DNA from: Psychrobacillus lasiicapitis
GTDB lineage: Bacteria; Bacillota; Bacilli; Bacillales_A; Planococcaceae
DNA length: 64,000 nucleotides
NCBI RefSeq assembly: GCF_006861795.1
Contig: NZ_VDGH01000004.1
Span: forward strand, 62,001 to 126,000
Reading direction: 5' to 3'
In this document: piece by piece, positions 11,173-19,842 of the stretch
How positions within the stretch are numbered: the stretch's first letter is position 1
Layout: the number at the start of each line of letters is the position of its first letter
Notes under the pieces: model-generated
What the model was told of the DNA's origin: nothing
What the model saw: the letters and a program-made list of their open reading frames with translations, nothing else
Databases searched by the model: none
Program-made: the position numbers and the translations under genes

Positions 11173-11197
11173 TAAACCGATTTACTAAACCGGTTTA
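11173..11197 (+). promoter_or_regulatory. Tandem operators for a LacI-family repressor
   Basis: TAAACCGATTTA (11173-11184) and the perfect palindrome TAAACCGGTTTA (11186-11197) repeat at 13-bp spacing just after the -10 box. The central CG and palindromic form suit LacI-family binding, and the local candidate is the regulator at 15928-16953. Confidence 0.7.
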
Positions 11198-11276
11198 TAA
11201 ACAAACATATACATATTTATTACTAATTTAGTTGTTAACTAGAGTAGAAAAAGTTCTGTTCATGTGAAAGGAGTAT

Positions 11277-12239
11277 ATGATTTTGGTTTCGAATTTTGGT
11301 GTTTTCACACTAGGGGATGCTCTGATTACATTTAATCCATCTGATACTGGGCCTCTAAGATATGTTTCAACTTTCTCACGAAAAGTGGGAGGTGCTGAAT
11401 TGAACTTTGCAATCGGTTGCGCACGCTTAGGACTTAGTTCGAAGTGGATGAGCCGATTAGGTGGGGATGAATTCGGTCGAGTAATTTATAATTTTGCACG
11501 TGGTGAAGGAATTGATGTTTCGGAAGTGAAGCTTATGGATGGTTATCCTACTTCTTTAAACTTTAAAGAAATTAGGGAAGATGGTTCCGGAAAAACATTT
11601 TACTACCGTTATCAATCACCCATTTTAACAATGGAACCAAGCGATATTACAGAAGCAGTACTTAAAGATGTGGATCTTGTTCATTTAACAGGCGTTTTCT
11701 TAGCAATAGATCCAAAGAATCTTGATATTACGATGCAAGTGTTAAAGCTTGCAAAGAAAAATAACATTCCGGTTTCATTTGACCCAAATATTCGGTTGAA
11801 GCTCTGGACGATAGAAGAAGCAAAAGCTGCGTATATGAAAGTTTTTCCCTATGTTGATATTTTACTAACCGGTAAAGATGAAATTGAGTTGATACATGGA
11901 GATTCTTCGAACGAATCGTTAGAGGAATTAGCAGAAGAATTCAAAATCGCTCATCTGGTTATTAAAGATGGTGGAAACGGTGCGAAAGTATTTATAAACG
12001 GCCAATGGCATGAAAAAGAAGCATTTAAAGTACAGCCAATTGATACGGTCGGTGCGGGTGACGGCTTTGATGCAGGTTATGTTTATTCTTATCTACATAA
12101 TTATTCTCCACTAGAGAGCTTACAATTTGCCAATGGAGTAGGGGCACTTGTTACAACAGTTTCAGGTGACAATGAAGGACTTCCTGAACTCGATGAAGTA
12201 TTTGCTTTTATTCGAAATGAAAAAATTATTGAGAGATGA
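11277..12239 (+). CDS. kdgK: 2-keto-3-deoxygluconate kinase (PfkB family)
   Basis: Ribokinase-fold sugar kinase of about 320 residues, predicted to phosphorylate KDG to KDPG. The PfkB signature DTVGAGDGF begins at D256, with catalytic D262 and the GAGD anion hole. The N-terminal half has GGAELNFAIGCARLG. ATG 11277 lies only three bases after AAAGGAG, and TTG 11283 in frame is better spaced, so the start may be two codons later. It is first in an operon with zinc dehydrogenase, kdgA, uxuA and uxuB. Substrate is inferred from context. Confidence 0.88.
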   Translation: MILVSNFGVFTLGDALITFNPSDTGPLRYVSTFSRKVGGAELNFAIGCARLGLSSKWMSRLGGDEFGRVIYNFARGEGIDVSEVKLMDGYPTSLNFKEIREDGSGKTFYYRYQSPILTMEPSDITEAVLKDVDLVHLTGVFLAIDPKNLDITMQVLKLAKKNNIPVSFDPNIRLKLWTIEEAKAAYMKVFPYVDILLTGKDEIELIHGDSSNESLEELAEEFKIAHLVIKDGGNGAKVFINGQWHEKEAFKVQPIDTVGAGDGFDAGYVYSYLHNYSPLESLQFANGVGALVTTVSGDNEGLPELDEVFAFIRNEKIIER

Positions 12240-12248
12240 GGGGAAATA

Positions 12249-13268
12249 ATGAAAGCGGTTCAAGTAAGAAAAGCTTATGACTTAGTCATTAATGAAATAG
12301 AAAAACCCCAGATTTCTTCTGATACAGATGTTCTCGTGCAAGTGAAACGTGTTGGCATTTGTGGTTCAGATATGCATATTTATCATGGAACGAACCCACT
12401 CGCAACTTTACCGAGAGTTGTCGGACACGAAGTAGCTGGTGAAGTAGTAGAAGTTGGAAATGCGGTAACGAAATTGAAGGTTGGAGATCACGTAGTAGTA
12501 GAGCCAATCAGGTACTGCGGCGAATGTTATGCATGCCGTAAAGGACGCCAAAATGTGTGTGAAAATCTATCCGTTTTTGGTGTGCACGAAGATGGTGGAA
12601 TGCGAGAATACTTTGTACTTCCAGAAAAACAGCTGCATGCCGTGGATTCTTCAATCGACTGGAACGAAATAGTAATGGCAGAACCATATTCAATCGGCGC
12701 ACAGGCTACTTGGAGAGGACAAGTGGAACAAGGGGATACAGTTCTTATTCAAGGTGCAGGACCAATTGGTATATGTATATTAAAATTTGCTAAATTGCGC
12801 GGCGCTACTGTAATGGTTTCTGACTTAAGTGAAGAACGATTGGCATTTGCTCGAGAAAATGGAGCAGATGTGACGGTGAATGCGGGAACTGAGAATGTGA
12901 AAGAGCAAGTGGCAAAATGGACAAATGATGAAGGTGTTAACAAAGTAATAGACGCTGTATGTTTACCGTCTACATTTGAACTCTCCGTAGATGTTGTTTC
13001 GCCTGCAGGAACTGTAGTTGTACTTGGTTTTGATGAAAGACCATCACAAATACCTCAGATGCCTATTACGAAAAAAGAAATAACAATTGTTGGATCTAGA
13101 TTACAAACTAATCAGTTTGCTCAAGTAGTTGAATTTTTAAATGACGGAAAACTTAGACATAACGGCTTAGTTACCCATACATTTGCATTAGCTGACGTCC
13201 AAGAAGCATTTACATTCGTTGAAAATAATCCGGATAAAGTTCGTAAAGCTGTCATTGTTTTTGACTAA
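12249..13268 (+). CDS. Zinc-dependent medium-chain dehydrogenase (L-gulonate/L-galactonate 5-dehydrogenase-like), branch 1
   Basis: MDR-family oxidoreductase of 339 residues. Catalytic zinc ligands are C38, H60 and E61. The structural zinc set is C90, C93, C96 and C104. The Rossmann motif [20 protein letters not shown] lies near residue 165. It resembles E. coli LgoD/RspB-type enzymes that oxidise hexonates at C5. It sits between kdgK and kdgA and upstream of uxuA-uxuB. I infer oxidation of L-gulonate to D-fructuronate, the UxuB substrate. An L-idonate or other polyol substrate cannot be excluded from sequence. A paralogue lies at 21331-22344. Confidence 0.8.
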   Translation: MKAVQVRKAYDLVINEIEKPQISSDTDVLVQVKRVGICGSDMHIYHGTNPLATLPRVVGHEVAGEVVEVGNAVTKLKVGDHVVVEPIRYCGECYACRKGRQNVCENLSVFGVHEDGGMREYFVLPEKQLHAVDSSIDWNEIVMAEPYSIGAQATWRGQVEQGDTVLIQGAGPIGICILKFAKLRGATVMVSDLSEERLAFARENGADVTVNAGTENVKEQVAKWTNDEGVNKVIDAVCLPSTFELSVDVVSPAGTVVVLGFDERPSQIPQMPITKKEITIVGSRLQTNQFAQVVEFLNDGKLRHNGLVTHTFALADVQEAFTFVENNPDKVRKAVIVFD

Positions 13269-13282
13269 GGAGGTTCCTACAG

Positions 13283-13903
13283 ATGAAAAAACATGAAATA
13301 TTAAACCAACTAACCGAATCCACAGTAGTTGCTGTTATTAGAGGGGAAAGTGCGGAAGAAGCCGTACAACTTACTAAAGCAGCAGTAGATGGGGGCATTC
13401 GAGCAATTGAGTTAACGTATACAACACCACAGGTACAAAAAGTGTTTGAAGAATTGCATAACGCAGATGCGCTTTTAGGTGCAGGAACGGTTCTTGATCC
13501 AGAGACCGCAAGACATGCAATCTTATACGGTGCCAAATTTGTTGTAAGCCCTCATTTCAATGCAGAAGTCGCAACTGTTTGTAATCGATATGGAATTCCT
13601 TATTTACCAGGTTGTATGACAATTAGAGAAATGGTACTTGCATTAGAAGCTGGCTGTGACATATTAAAACTTTTCCCTGCCAACAATTTCAGTCCATCTT
13701 TCATTAAGTCAGTTAAAGGTCCACTTCCACATGTACAAATTATGCCAACAGGTGGGATAAACGCTGGGAATATGAAGGAATGGATCGATGCTGGGGCAGT
13801 AGCAGTTGGAGTAGGTAGTGATTTGAACAAAGCTTATAAAACAGGTGGCTACGATGCTGTTGTAGAGGCTAGCAAAAAGTATATAGAAGCTAGTACAAAC
13901 TAA
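13283..13903 (+). CDS. kdgA: KDPG (2-keto-3-deoxy-6-phosphogluconate) aldolase
   Basis: Class I aldolase of 206 residues, which cleaves KDPG to pyruvate and glyceraldehyde 3-phosphate. The general base glutamate is E43 (AIELTYTTP). The Schiff-base lysine is K129 in DILKLFPAN. The phosphate-binding end is PTGGINAGNMKEWIDAGAVAVGVGSDL. It starts at ATG 13283 after AAGGAGG and overlaps nothing. It completes the lower part of the pathway with kdgK. Confidence 0.94.
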   Translation: MKKHEILNQLTESTVVAVIRGESAEEAVQLTKAAVDGGIRAIELTYTTPQVQKVFEELHNADALLGAGTVLDPETARHAILYGAKFVVSPHFNAEVATVCNRYGIPYLPGCMTIREMVLALEAGCDILKLFPANNFSPSFIKSVKGPLPHVQIMPTGGINAGNMKEWIDAGAVAVGVGSDLNKAYKTGGYDAVVEASKKYIEASTN

Positions 13904-13921
13904 GAAGGAGTGGTAGTTAAG

Positions 13922-14998
13922 ATGAATATTACATTTCGCTGGTATGGTAGAGACAATGACACAGTAACACTCGATCAAGTAAAACAAATTCCAGGCACAA
14001 AAGGGATTGTATGGGCACTTCATCAAAAGCCTGTTGGAGAAGTTTGGGAAAAAGATGAGATTAAATCGGAAATCGATTATATCCACTCATTCGGTTTTCA
14101 TGCCGACGTTGTGGAAAGTGTCAACGTTCATGAAGCGATTAAATTAGGTAATAGTGAACGAGATCAATATATTGAGAACTATAAAGAAACGATTCGTAAT
14201 CTTAGTGAATTTGGCGTTAAAGTCATTTGCTATAATTTCATGCCAATTTTCGACTGGACGCGTACAGAAATGTTCCATCCATTGGAAGATGGCTCTACAG
14301 CTTTGTTTTTTGAAAAATCGAAAGTGGAAAATTTAGATCCACAAGAGCTTGTGAAAACAGTGAGTGAGGCATCTGACTTAACTTTACCTGGTTGGGAACC
14401 AGAAAAAATGGCTCGCATTGCCGAATTGTTTGAAGCTTATAAAGAAGTAGATGAAGAAAAGCTTTGGGAAAATCTTGCGTACTTCTTAAACGCAATATTG
14501 CCGGTTGCCGAATCAGTAGGTATCAAAATGGCTATTCATCCGGATGATCCTCCGTATTCAATTTTCGGACTTCCAAGAATTATTACTGGTGAATCAAGCT
14601 ATGAAAAGCTAATCGCAATTTCTGATTCTGCTGCAAACGGCTTCACCATGTGTACTGGTTCAATGGGTGCAAATCCAGATAATGATATGGTTCAAGTAGC
14701 TAGAAAATATGCTTATCGTTCACCTTTCTCTCATATCCGTAATGTGAAAATTTCAGATAATGGAGACTTTGTAGAAACGTCTCACTACACAAGTGATGGC
14801 TCAATAGATGTAAAAGGTGTAGTACAAGAGCTACATAAACAAAACTACGATGGCTATGTAAGACCAGACCATGGACGTCATATTTGGGGAGAAGTTTGTC
14901 GCCCAGGATACGGGTTATATGACCGTGGATTAGGGATTATGTACTTACTTGGTTTATGGGATGCATATGAAGCGAACAAGGTGGGGGAGTCCCAATGA
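13922..14998 (+). CDS. uxuA: Mannonate dehydratase UxuA
   Basis: Dehydratase of 358 residues converting D-mannonate to 2-keto-3-deoxygluconate in a TIM barrel that needs a divalent metal. It starts MNITFRWYGRDNDTVTLDQVKQIPG and carries KMAIHPDDPP, CTGSMGANPDND and VRPDHGRHIWGE, all typical of UxuA. ATG 13922 is placed 11 nt after AAGGAG. GTG 13910 in frame overlaps that ribosome binding site. Its stop overlaps the next start as ATGA, so uxuB is translationally coupled. Confidence 0.95.
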   Translation: MNITFRWYGRDNDTVTLDQVKQIPGTKGIVWALHQKPVGEVWEKDEIKSEIDYIHSFGFHADVVESVNVHEAIKLGNSERDQYIENYKETIRNLSEFGVKVICYNFMPIFDWTRTEMFHPLEDGSTALFFEKSKVENLDPQELVKTVSEASDLTLPGWEPEKMARIAELFEAYKEVDEEKLWENLAYFLNAILPVAESVGIKMAIHPDDPPYSIFGLPRIITGESSYEKLIAISDSAANGFTMCTGSMGANPDNDMVQVARKYAYRSPFSHIRNVKISDNGDFVETSHYTSDGSIDVKGVVQELHKQNYDGYVRPDHGRHIWGEVCRPGYGLYDRGLGIMYLLGLWDAYEANKVGESQ

Positions 14999-15831
14999 TT
15001 CCAATACATGAAAATTTAAAAGACCGTGTAGCAGTTATTACTGGTGGCAGTGGTGTTTTATGTTCAGAAATGGCGCGCGAACTTGCGCGCCAAGGCGTGA
15101 AAGTAGCCGTTTTAAATAGAACTGCTGAAAAAGGGCAAGAAGTAGTTGCTGATATAGTGGTAGCTGGTGGCTCTGCTATTGCTTTACAGGCCGATGTGCT
15201 TGATCGAATTTCTCTAGAGAAAGCAAAAGAAGAAACATTAAAGGCTTTTGGACGAATTGACATGCTTATTAATGGAGCGGGTGGAAATCATCCAGATGCC
15301 ATTACAGACGGCGAAATTTTTGAGGAAGAAACAGAGGGAAAATCTTTTTTTGACCTAGAGGAAACAGGATTTTCTACTGTATTCGCAACGAATTTCACGG
15401 GAACGTTCCTGGCAAGCCAAGTGTTTGGAAAAGAATTATTGAAATCGACATCTCCAGTTATTATTAATCTGTCATCCATGAGTTCTTATGCACCGATGAC
15501 AAAGGTACCTGCTTATAGTGCGGCAAAAGCATCGATCAATAATTTTACCATGTGGATGGCAGTTCATTTTGCCGAAACAGGATTAAGAGTCAATGCAATT
15601 GCTCCAGGATTTTTCTTAACAACACAAAATAGAAATTTACTCTTGGATGAAGAAGGAAACTATACAGCAAGATCCTCTAAAATTATAGCTGGGACACCGA
15701 TGAAACGATTTGGTAAACCAATAGATTTATTAGGAACTTTACTCTATCTTGTAGACGAAACATGTTCCGGATTTGTCACTGGAACTACTATTCCAGTGGA
15801 TGGCGGATTTATGGCTTATTCTGGTGTATAA
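14995..15831 (+). CDS. uxuB: D-mannonate oxidoreductase, SDR type (UxuB/YjmF-like)
   Basis: Short-chain dehydrogenase of 278 residues, predicted to reduce D-fructuronate to D-mannonate with NAD(P)H. The Rossmann motif is TGGSGVLCSEMA near residue 18. The catalytic set is S (NLSSMSS), then YSAAK. The C-terminus PVDGGFMAYSGV is typical. It matches the Bacillus YjmF type of fructuronate reductase, not the long-chain E. coli UxuB. It is the last gene of the first operon and overlaps uxuA by 4 bp. Confidence 0.88.
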   Translation: MIPIHENLKDRVAVITGGSGVLCSEMARELARQGVKVAVLNRTAEKGQEVVADIVVAGGSAIALQADVLDRISLEKAKEETLKAFGRIDMLINGAGGNHPDAITDGEIFEEETEGKSFFDLEETGFSTVFATNFTGTFLASQVFGKELLKSTSPVIINLSSMSSYAPMTKVPAYSAAKASINNFTMWMAVHFAETGLRVNAIAPGFFLTTQNRNLLLDEEGNYTARSSKIIAGTPMKRFGKPIDLLGTLLYLVDETCSGFVTGTTIPVDGGFMAYSGV

Positions 15832-15927
15832 TTTTCAAGTGGATAGAGCCTTAAAGAACTTTTCTCATATAAAGTATTTAAAGGCAGTCTAAGCAATAAA
15901 AGAGAATAGTAAATGGGGTTCTGAAAA

Positions 15928-16953
15928 TTGAAACATATTACAATAGCAGATGTAGCAGAGCATGCAAAAGTATCTAAAAGTACCGTCTCTCAATATTTAA
16001 ATAAGCGGTACGAGTATATGAGTGAACAAACACGTAAGAGAATTGAAACTACTATTGAAGAATTGAATTATATTCCTAACAGTGTAGCGAGAAGCTTAAA
16101 GCAAAAATCGACCTTCACTGTTGGGGTAATAGTAGCTAATATTTTGCACTCATTTTCTACGCAAGTAATTCGAGCAATTGAAAACTATTTTCATGAAAAC
16201 GATTTTCATATTATCGTATGTAATGCTGATGATGAACCAAAAAAGGAAAGAAAGTATATTGAAATGTTACTTGCTAAACAAGTAGATGGCTTTATCATTT
16301 TTCCTACAGGCGGAAATCTTGATTTATATGAAAGTATAAAGAAGCAACATATACCAATTGTTTTCATGGATAGAAAGATAGACGGTATGAATATTGCCAC
16401 GGTCATGCTAGATAATGAAATGGCAACCTCGCTTGCGATTGATCGTTTCGTTGAAAGCGGTTTCGATAGAATTGCAATTATTACAATGTCTATTATTCGG
16501 AATATTAGCCCTCGGGTGGAACGTATTGAAGGGTATAAAAAAGCACTTAGTCGACATGGATTGCAGGTAAACCCAGCTTATATTAAAACGGCTGATGTAC
16601 ATGATATTCAGCAAGTAATCCATGAACTTTTTATAACCGAAAAACCACCAGAAGCAATTATTGCAGGGAATGACATTGTACTAGCAGCTTTGTTGAAATA
16701 TATGAAAGAAAATAATTTAAAAATACCAGACGATGTTGCGGTTATTGGGATTGATGAAGTACAATTTGCAAGTTTCTTTTCGCCACCCGTTACTACTATT
16801 TCACAGCCTGCGGTAGAAATGGCGAATAGGACGGTAAAATTATTATTAGATCAAATAAATAACAAAGTTAACACAAATGAAACAGGTGTCGTCAGATTAC
16901 AACCTAGTTTAATAAAAAGAGAATCATGTTCACGTATAGATAAATCGTTTTAG
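15928..16953 (+). CDS. kdgR: LacI-family transcriptional regulator (KdgR-like)
   Basis: This 341-residue regulator has an N-terminal LacI helix-turn-helix (ITIADVAEHAKVSKSTVSQYLNKRYEYMSEQTRKRI) and a periplasmic-binding-protein-like sensor domain. It likely starts at TTG 15928 after GGGG at 15914. It lies between the uxu and uxa halves of the island, and it is the natural candidate to bind the TAAACCGGTTTA operators at 11173-11197. The inducer is probably KDG or a hexuronate intermediate, by analogy with B. subtilis KdgR. The symbol is by analogy. Confidence 0.82.
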   Translation: MKHITIADVAEHAKVSKSTVSQYLNKRYEYMSEQTRKRIETTIEELNYIPNSVARSLKQKSTFTVGVIVANILHSFSTQVIRAIENYFHENDFHIIVCNADDEPKKERKYIEMLLAKQVDGFIIFPTGGNLDLYESIKKQHIPIVFMDRKIDGMNIATVMLDNEMATSLAIDRFVESGFDRIAIITMSIIRNISPRVERIEGYKKALSRHGLQVNPAYIKTADVHDIQQVIHELFITEKPPEAIIAGNDIVLAALLKYMKENNLKIPDDVAVIGIDEVQFASFFSPPVTTISQPAVEMANRTVKLLLDQINNKVNTNETGVVRLQPSLIKRESCSRIDKSF

Positions 16954-16987
16954 TTAAAAATCATTCAAATGGTAAGGGGCAAAATAT

Positions 16988-18241
16988 ATGTTTTCTAAAG
17001 ATAAACGTGCTGTGCTTATTCTATTATTTTTAGCAGGAGTTATAAACTATTTAGATAGATCGGCTCTTTCTATTGCAGCACCATATATTAAAGATGATTT
17101 AACATTAACTGCTACGCAAATGGGGATTATTTTTAGTAGTTTCTCTGTTGGGTATGCTATCTTTAACTTTTTAGGTGGAGTTGCATCTGATAAATTCGGT
17201 GCAAAAATGACATTGCTCGTAGCAATGATTGTTTGGTCACTTTTCAGTGGTGCTATTGCACTTGCAGTTGGTTTTGTAAGTTTAATCGTTATTCGTATTT
17301 TGTTTGGTATGGGAGAAGGTCCGCTTTCTGCGACGATTAATAAAATGGTAAACAACTGGTTCCCAGCGGATCAACGGGCTACTGCAGTTGGTTTAACTAA
17401 TAGTGGAACTCCACTCGGTGGAGCTATTGCAGGTCCTATTGTTGGATTTATCGCTATTTCGTACGGTTGGAGAGTTTCATTCGTTATTATCATGTTAATC
17501 GGACTTATTTGGGCATTTTTCTGGTGGAAATTTGCTAAAGAAAAGCCAGCAGCAAAAGCGAAGGAAAAAGAAATAAAAGAAGTAAAAGAAATTGCTGCTA
17601 CTACAGTGAGAAAAGTGCCACTTACATTTTATTTAAAACGTCGCACAATATTGTTTACTGCTTTTGCATTCTTTGCTTATAACTATGTATTGTTTTTCTT
17701 TTTAACATGGTTCCCAAGCTATTTAATCGATGCACGTGGTTTAAGTGTAGAAGACATGAGTATTATTACGGTTATCCCTTGGATTGTCGGTTTTATCGGT
17801 CTTGCAGCAGGTGGATTTGTTTCCGATCTATTCTTCAAAAAGTTTGCTGGTAAAGGCGTTCTTTTTGCACGTAAAGCTGTCTTAGTCCCTTGTTTGTTCG
17901 TCTCTGCGGTATGTATTGGTTTTGCAGGGCTTGTTACTACAACGGTGGGGGCAGTTACCTTGGTTGCTCTTTCGGTATTCTTCCTATACTTAACGGGAGC
18001 AATTTACTGGGCAGTTGTACAAGATGTTGTTGACCAAAGCAATGTTGGTTCTGTGGGAGGATTCATGCACTTCTTAGCGAACACAGCTGGTATCATTGGA
18101 CCAACATTAACAGGATATCTAATCGACACTACTGGTACATATACAGCAGCATTCTTATTAGCTGGTGGGTTAGCAGTATTTGCATCTATTGCGGTAATCT
18201 TCTTTGTTAAGCCAATCATGAAAAAGGCTGCTGTTGCGTAA
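16988..18241 (+). CDS. MFS hexonate/hexuronate transporter (ACS family, ExuT/GudP-like)
   Basis: Transporter of 417 residues with 12 predicted transmembrane segments. It carries ACS-family hallmarks: LDRSALSIAAPYIKDDL near residue 20, GVASDKFGAK in loop 2-3, FGMGEGPLSATINKMVNNWFP and a charged central loop around residue 190. Members import hexuronates, galactonate, glucarate or related acids with protons. By context it imports the acid that feeds this pathway. ATG 16988 follows AAGGGGC. It is followed by a terminator, so uxaA may need its own promoter or read-through. Confidence 0.85.
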   Translation: MFSKDKRAVLILLFLAGVINYLDRSALSIAAPYIKDDLTLTATQMGIIFSSFSVGYAIFNFLGGVASDKFGAKMTLLVAMIVWSLFSGAIALAVGFVSLIVIRILFGMGEGPLSATINKMVNNWFPADQRATAVGLTNSGTPLGGAIAGPIVGFIAISYGWRVSFVIIMLIGLIWAFFWWKFAKEKPAAKAKEKEIKEVKEIAATTVRKVPLTFYLKRRTILFTAFAFFAYNYVLFFFLTWFPSYLIDARGLSVEDMSIITVIPWIVGFIGLAAGGFVSDLFFKKFAGKGVLFARKAVLVPCLFVSAVCIGFAGLVTTTVGAVTLVALSVFFLYLTGAIYWAVVQDVVDQSNVGSVGGFMHFLANTAGIIGPTLTGYLIDTTGTYTAAFLLAGGLAVFASIAVIFFVKPIMKKAAVA

Positions 18242-18250
18242 TAACTTTTC

Positions 18251-18284
18251 AAAGGAACAGCGATCAAGCTGTTCCTTTTCTTTA
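18251..18284 (+). terminator. Terminator between the MFS gene and uxaA
   Basis: AAGGAACAGC and GCTGTTCCTT form a 10-bp perfect stem with a 6-nt loop, followed by TTCTTT. Confidence 0.8.
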
Positions 18285-18318
18285 ATACAAAATACAAGTG
18301 AAAGAGGTATGCTTTAAT

Positions 18319-19830
18319 ATGACTGTTAACCAATCTATCATCCAAATACATCCTTCTGACAATGTGTGGATTGCGCTAAGAGATTTTGAAAAAGGGGAAT
18401 GTATCGAAAAAGAACAGGTGAAAATCACACTTCAAGAGAATGTTCTTCGAGGACACAAAATAGCAGTAAGTCCGATAAAAAAGGGAGAAAATATTCTCAA
18501 GTATGGTTTTCCGATAGGGCATGCTACAAAAGATATCGCAATCGGTGAATTTGTTCACTCGCATAATGTAAAGACAAATTTAGAAGGTGAATTGAATTAT
18601 TCATATAAACCAAAAAAGAGCAGTTCAATCGATAATCATAATCCTTCAACAGAGACACCTACGTTTCTGGGATATAAACGTGAAAACGGGGATGTTGGGG
18701 TAAGAAATGAATTATGGCTCATTAATACAGTTGGTTGTATTAATAAAGTTGCTGAAAACTTAGCGAAAATGGGTAACAACGTGCTAAAAGCATCGAATTT
18801 CGATGGTGTGCAGTACTTCGCGCATCCATACGGCTGCTCTCAGTTAGGGGATGACTTAGAATATACACAAAAAATATTAGCAAATTTAATCCATCATCCG
18901 AATGCCGGAGGAGTAGTAGTACTTGGACTCGGTTGTGAAAATAATTATATTGATTTGTTTAAAGAAGCAATCGGAGAATATAACCCAAACCGAGTAAAGT
19001 TTATGAGTGTTCAAGCGGAAGAAGATGAAATGGAAAAAGGCCTTGAATTAATGCAAGAGGTATTTGACTATGTAACTTCATTTGAACGAGAGGAAGTTCC
19101 TGTTTCCGCCCTAAGAATTGGACTTAAGTGTGGTGGAAGTGATGGACTTTCTGGTATTACAGCTAATCCATTATTAGGGTCTTTTTCTGACCGCCTGATT
19201 AGCTATGGTGGTTCTACTGCATTAACGGAAGTACCTGAAATGTTCGGTGCGGAAACCATTTTAATGGAACGTGCAAGAGATGAAGAAACATTTCAGGACA
19301 TCGTTCATCTTATCAATGATTTCAAAAACTATTTCATAAAATACGACCAACCAGTTTATGAAAATCCATCTCCTGGAAACAAAGAGGGTGGAATTACTAC
19401 ACTAGAAGAAAAATCATTAGGCTGCGTACAAAAAGGCGGATTTTCTACCGTACAAGATGTGATTCCTTATGGCTCTCGTATAAATAAGGACGGCCTCACC
19501 TTGATCCAAGGACCAGGAAATGACTTGGTATCGGTAACAGCGCTTGCAACATCAGGATGTCAAATTGTTCTTTTTACAACAGGAAGAGGAACTCCATTTG
19601 GGGGCCCAACACCAACTGTGAAAATTTCTACTAACACACCTTTAGCAGAGAAAAAGAAAAACTGGATTGATTTTAACGCAGGTAAGCTTGTAGAAGACGC
19701 TTCGATGGAACAAATGACAGATGCATTTTTCGACTATATTGTCGATTTGGCATCTGGAAAGAAATTAACAAACAATGAAGTATTCGGATTCAAAGAAATT
19801 GCCATTTTCAAAGACGGAGTCACTATGTAA
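18319..19830 (+). CDS. uxaA: Altronate dehydratase UxaA
   Basis: Enzyme of 503 residues that dehydrates D-altronate to 2-keto-3-deoxygluconate. It has an N-terminal SAF-like domain (about residues 1-90) and a long C-terminal altronate/galactarate dehydratase domain with YGCSQLGDD, GLGCENN, LKCGGSDGLSGITANP and TGRGTPFGGPTPTVKISTN. The cysteines in these motifs fit the iron site of the family. ATG 18319 is preferred. GTG 18298 is in frame without a good ribosome binding site. uxaB follows 12 bp later. Confidence 0.93.
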   Translation: MTVNQSIIQIHPSDNVWIALRDFEKGECIEKEQVKITLQENVLRGHKIAVSPIKKGENILKYGFPIGHATKDIAIGEFVHSHNVKTNLEGELNYSYKPKKSSSIDNHNPSTETPTFLGYKRENGDVGVRNELWLINTVGCINKVAENLAKMGNNVLKASNFDGVQYFAHPYGCSQLGDDLEYTQKILANLIHHPNAGGVVVLGLGCENNYIDLFKEAIGEYNPNRVKFMSVQAEEDEMEKGLELMQEVFDYVTSFEREEVPVSALRIGLKCGGSDGLSGITANPLLGSFSDRLISYGGSTALTEVPEMFGAETILMERARDEETFQDIVHLINDFKNYFIKYDQPVYENPSPGNKEGGITTLEEKSLGCVQKGGFSTVQDVIPYGSRINKDGLTLIQGPGNDLVSVTALATSGCQIVLFTTGRGTPFGGPTPTVKISTNTPLAEKKKNWIDFNAGKLVEDASMEQMTDAFFDYIVDLASGKKLTNNEVFGFKEIAIFKDGVTM

Positions 19831-19842
19831 GGGGGCAAACAG

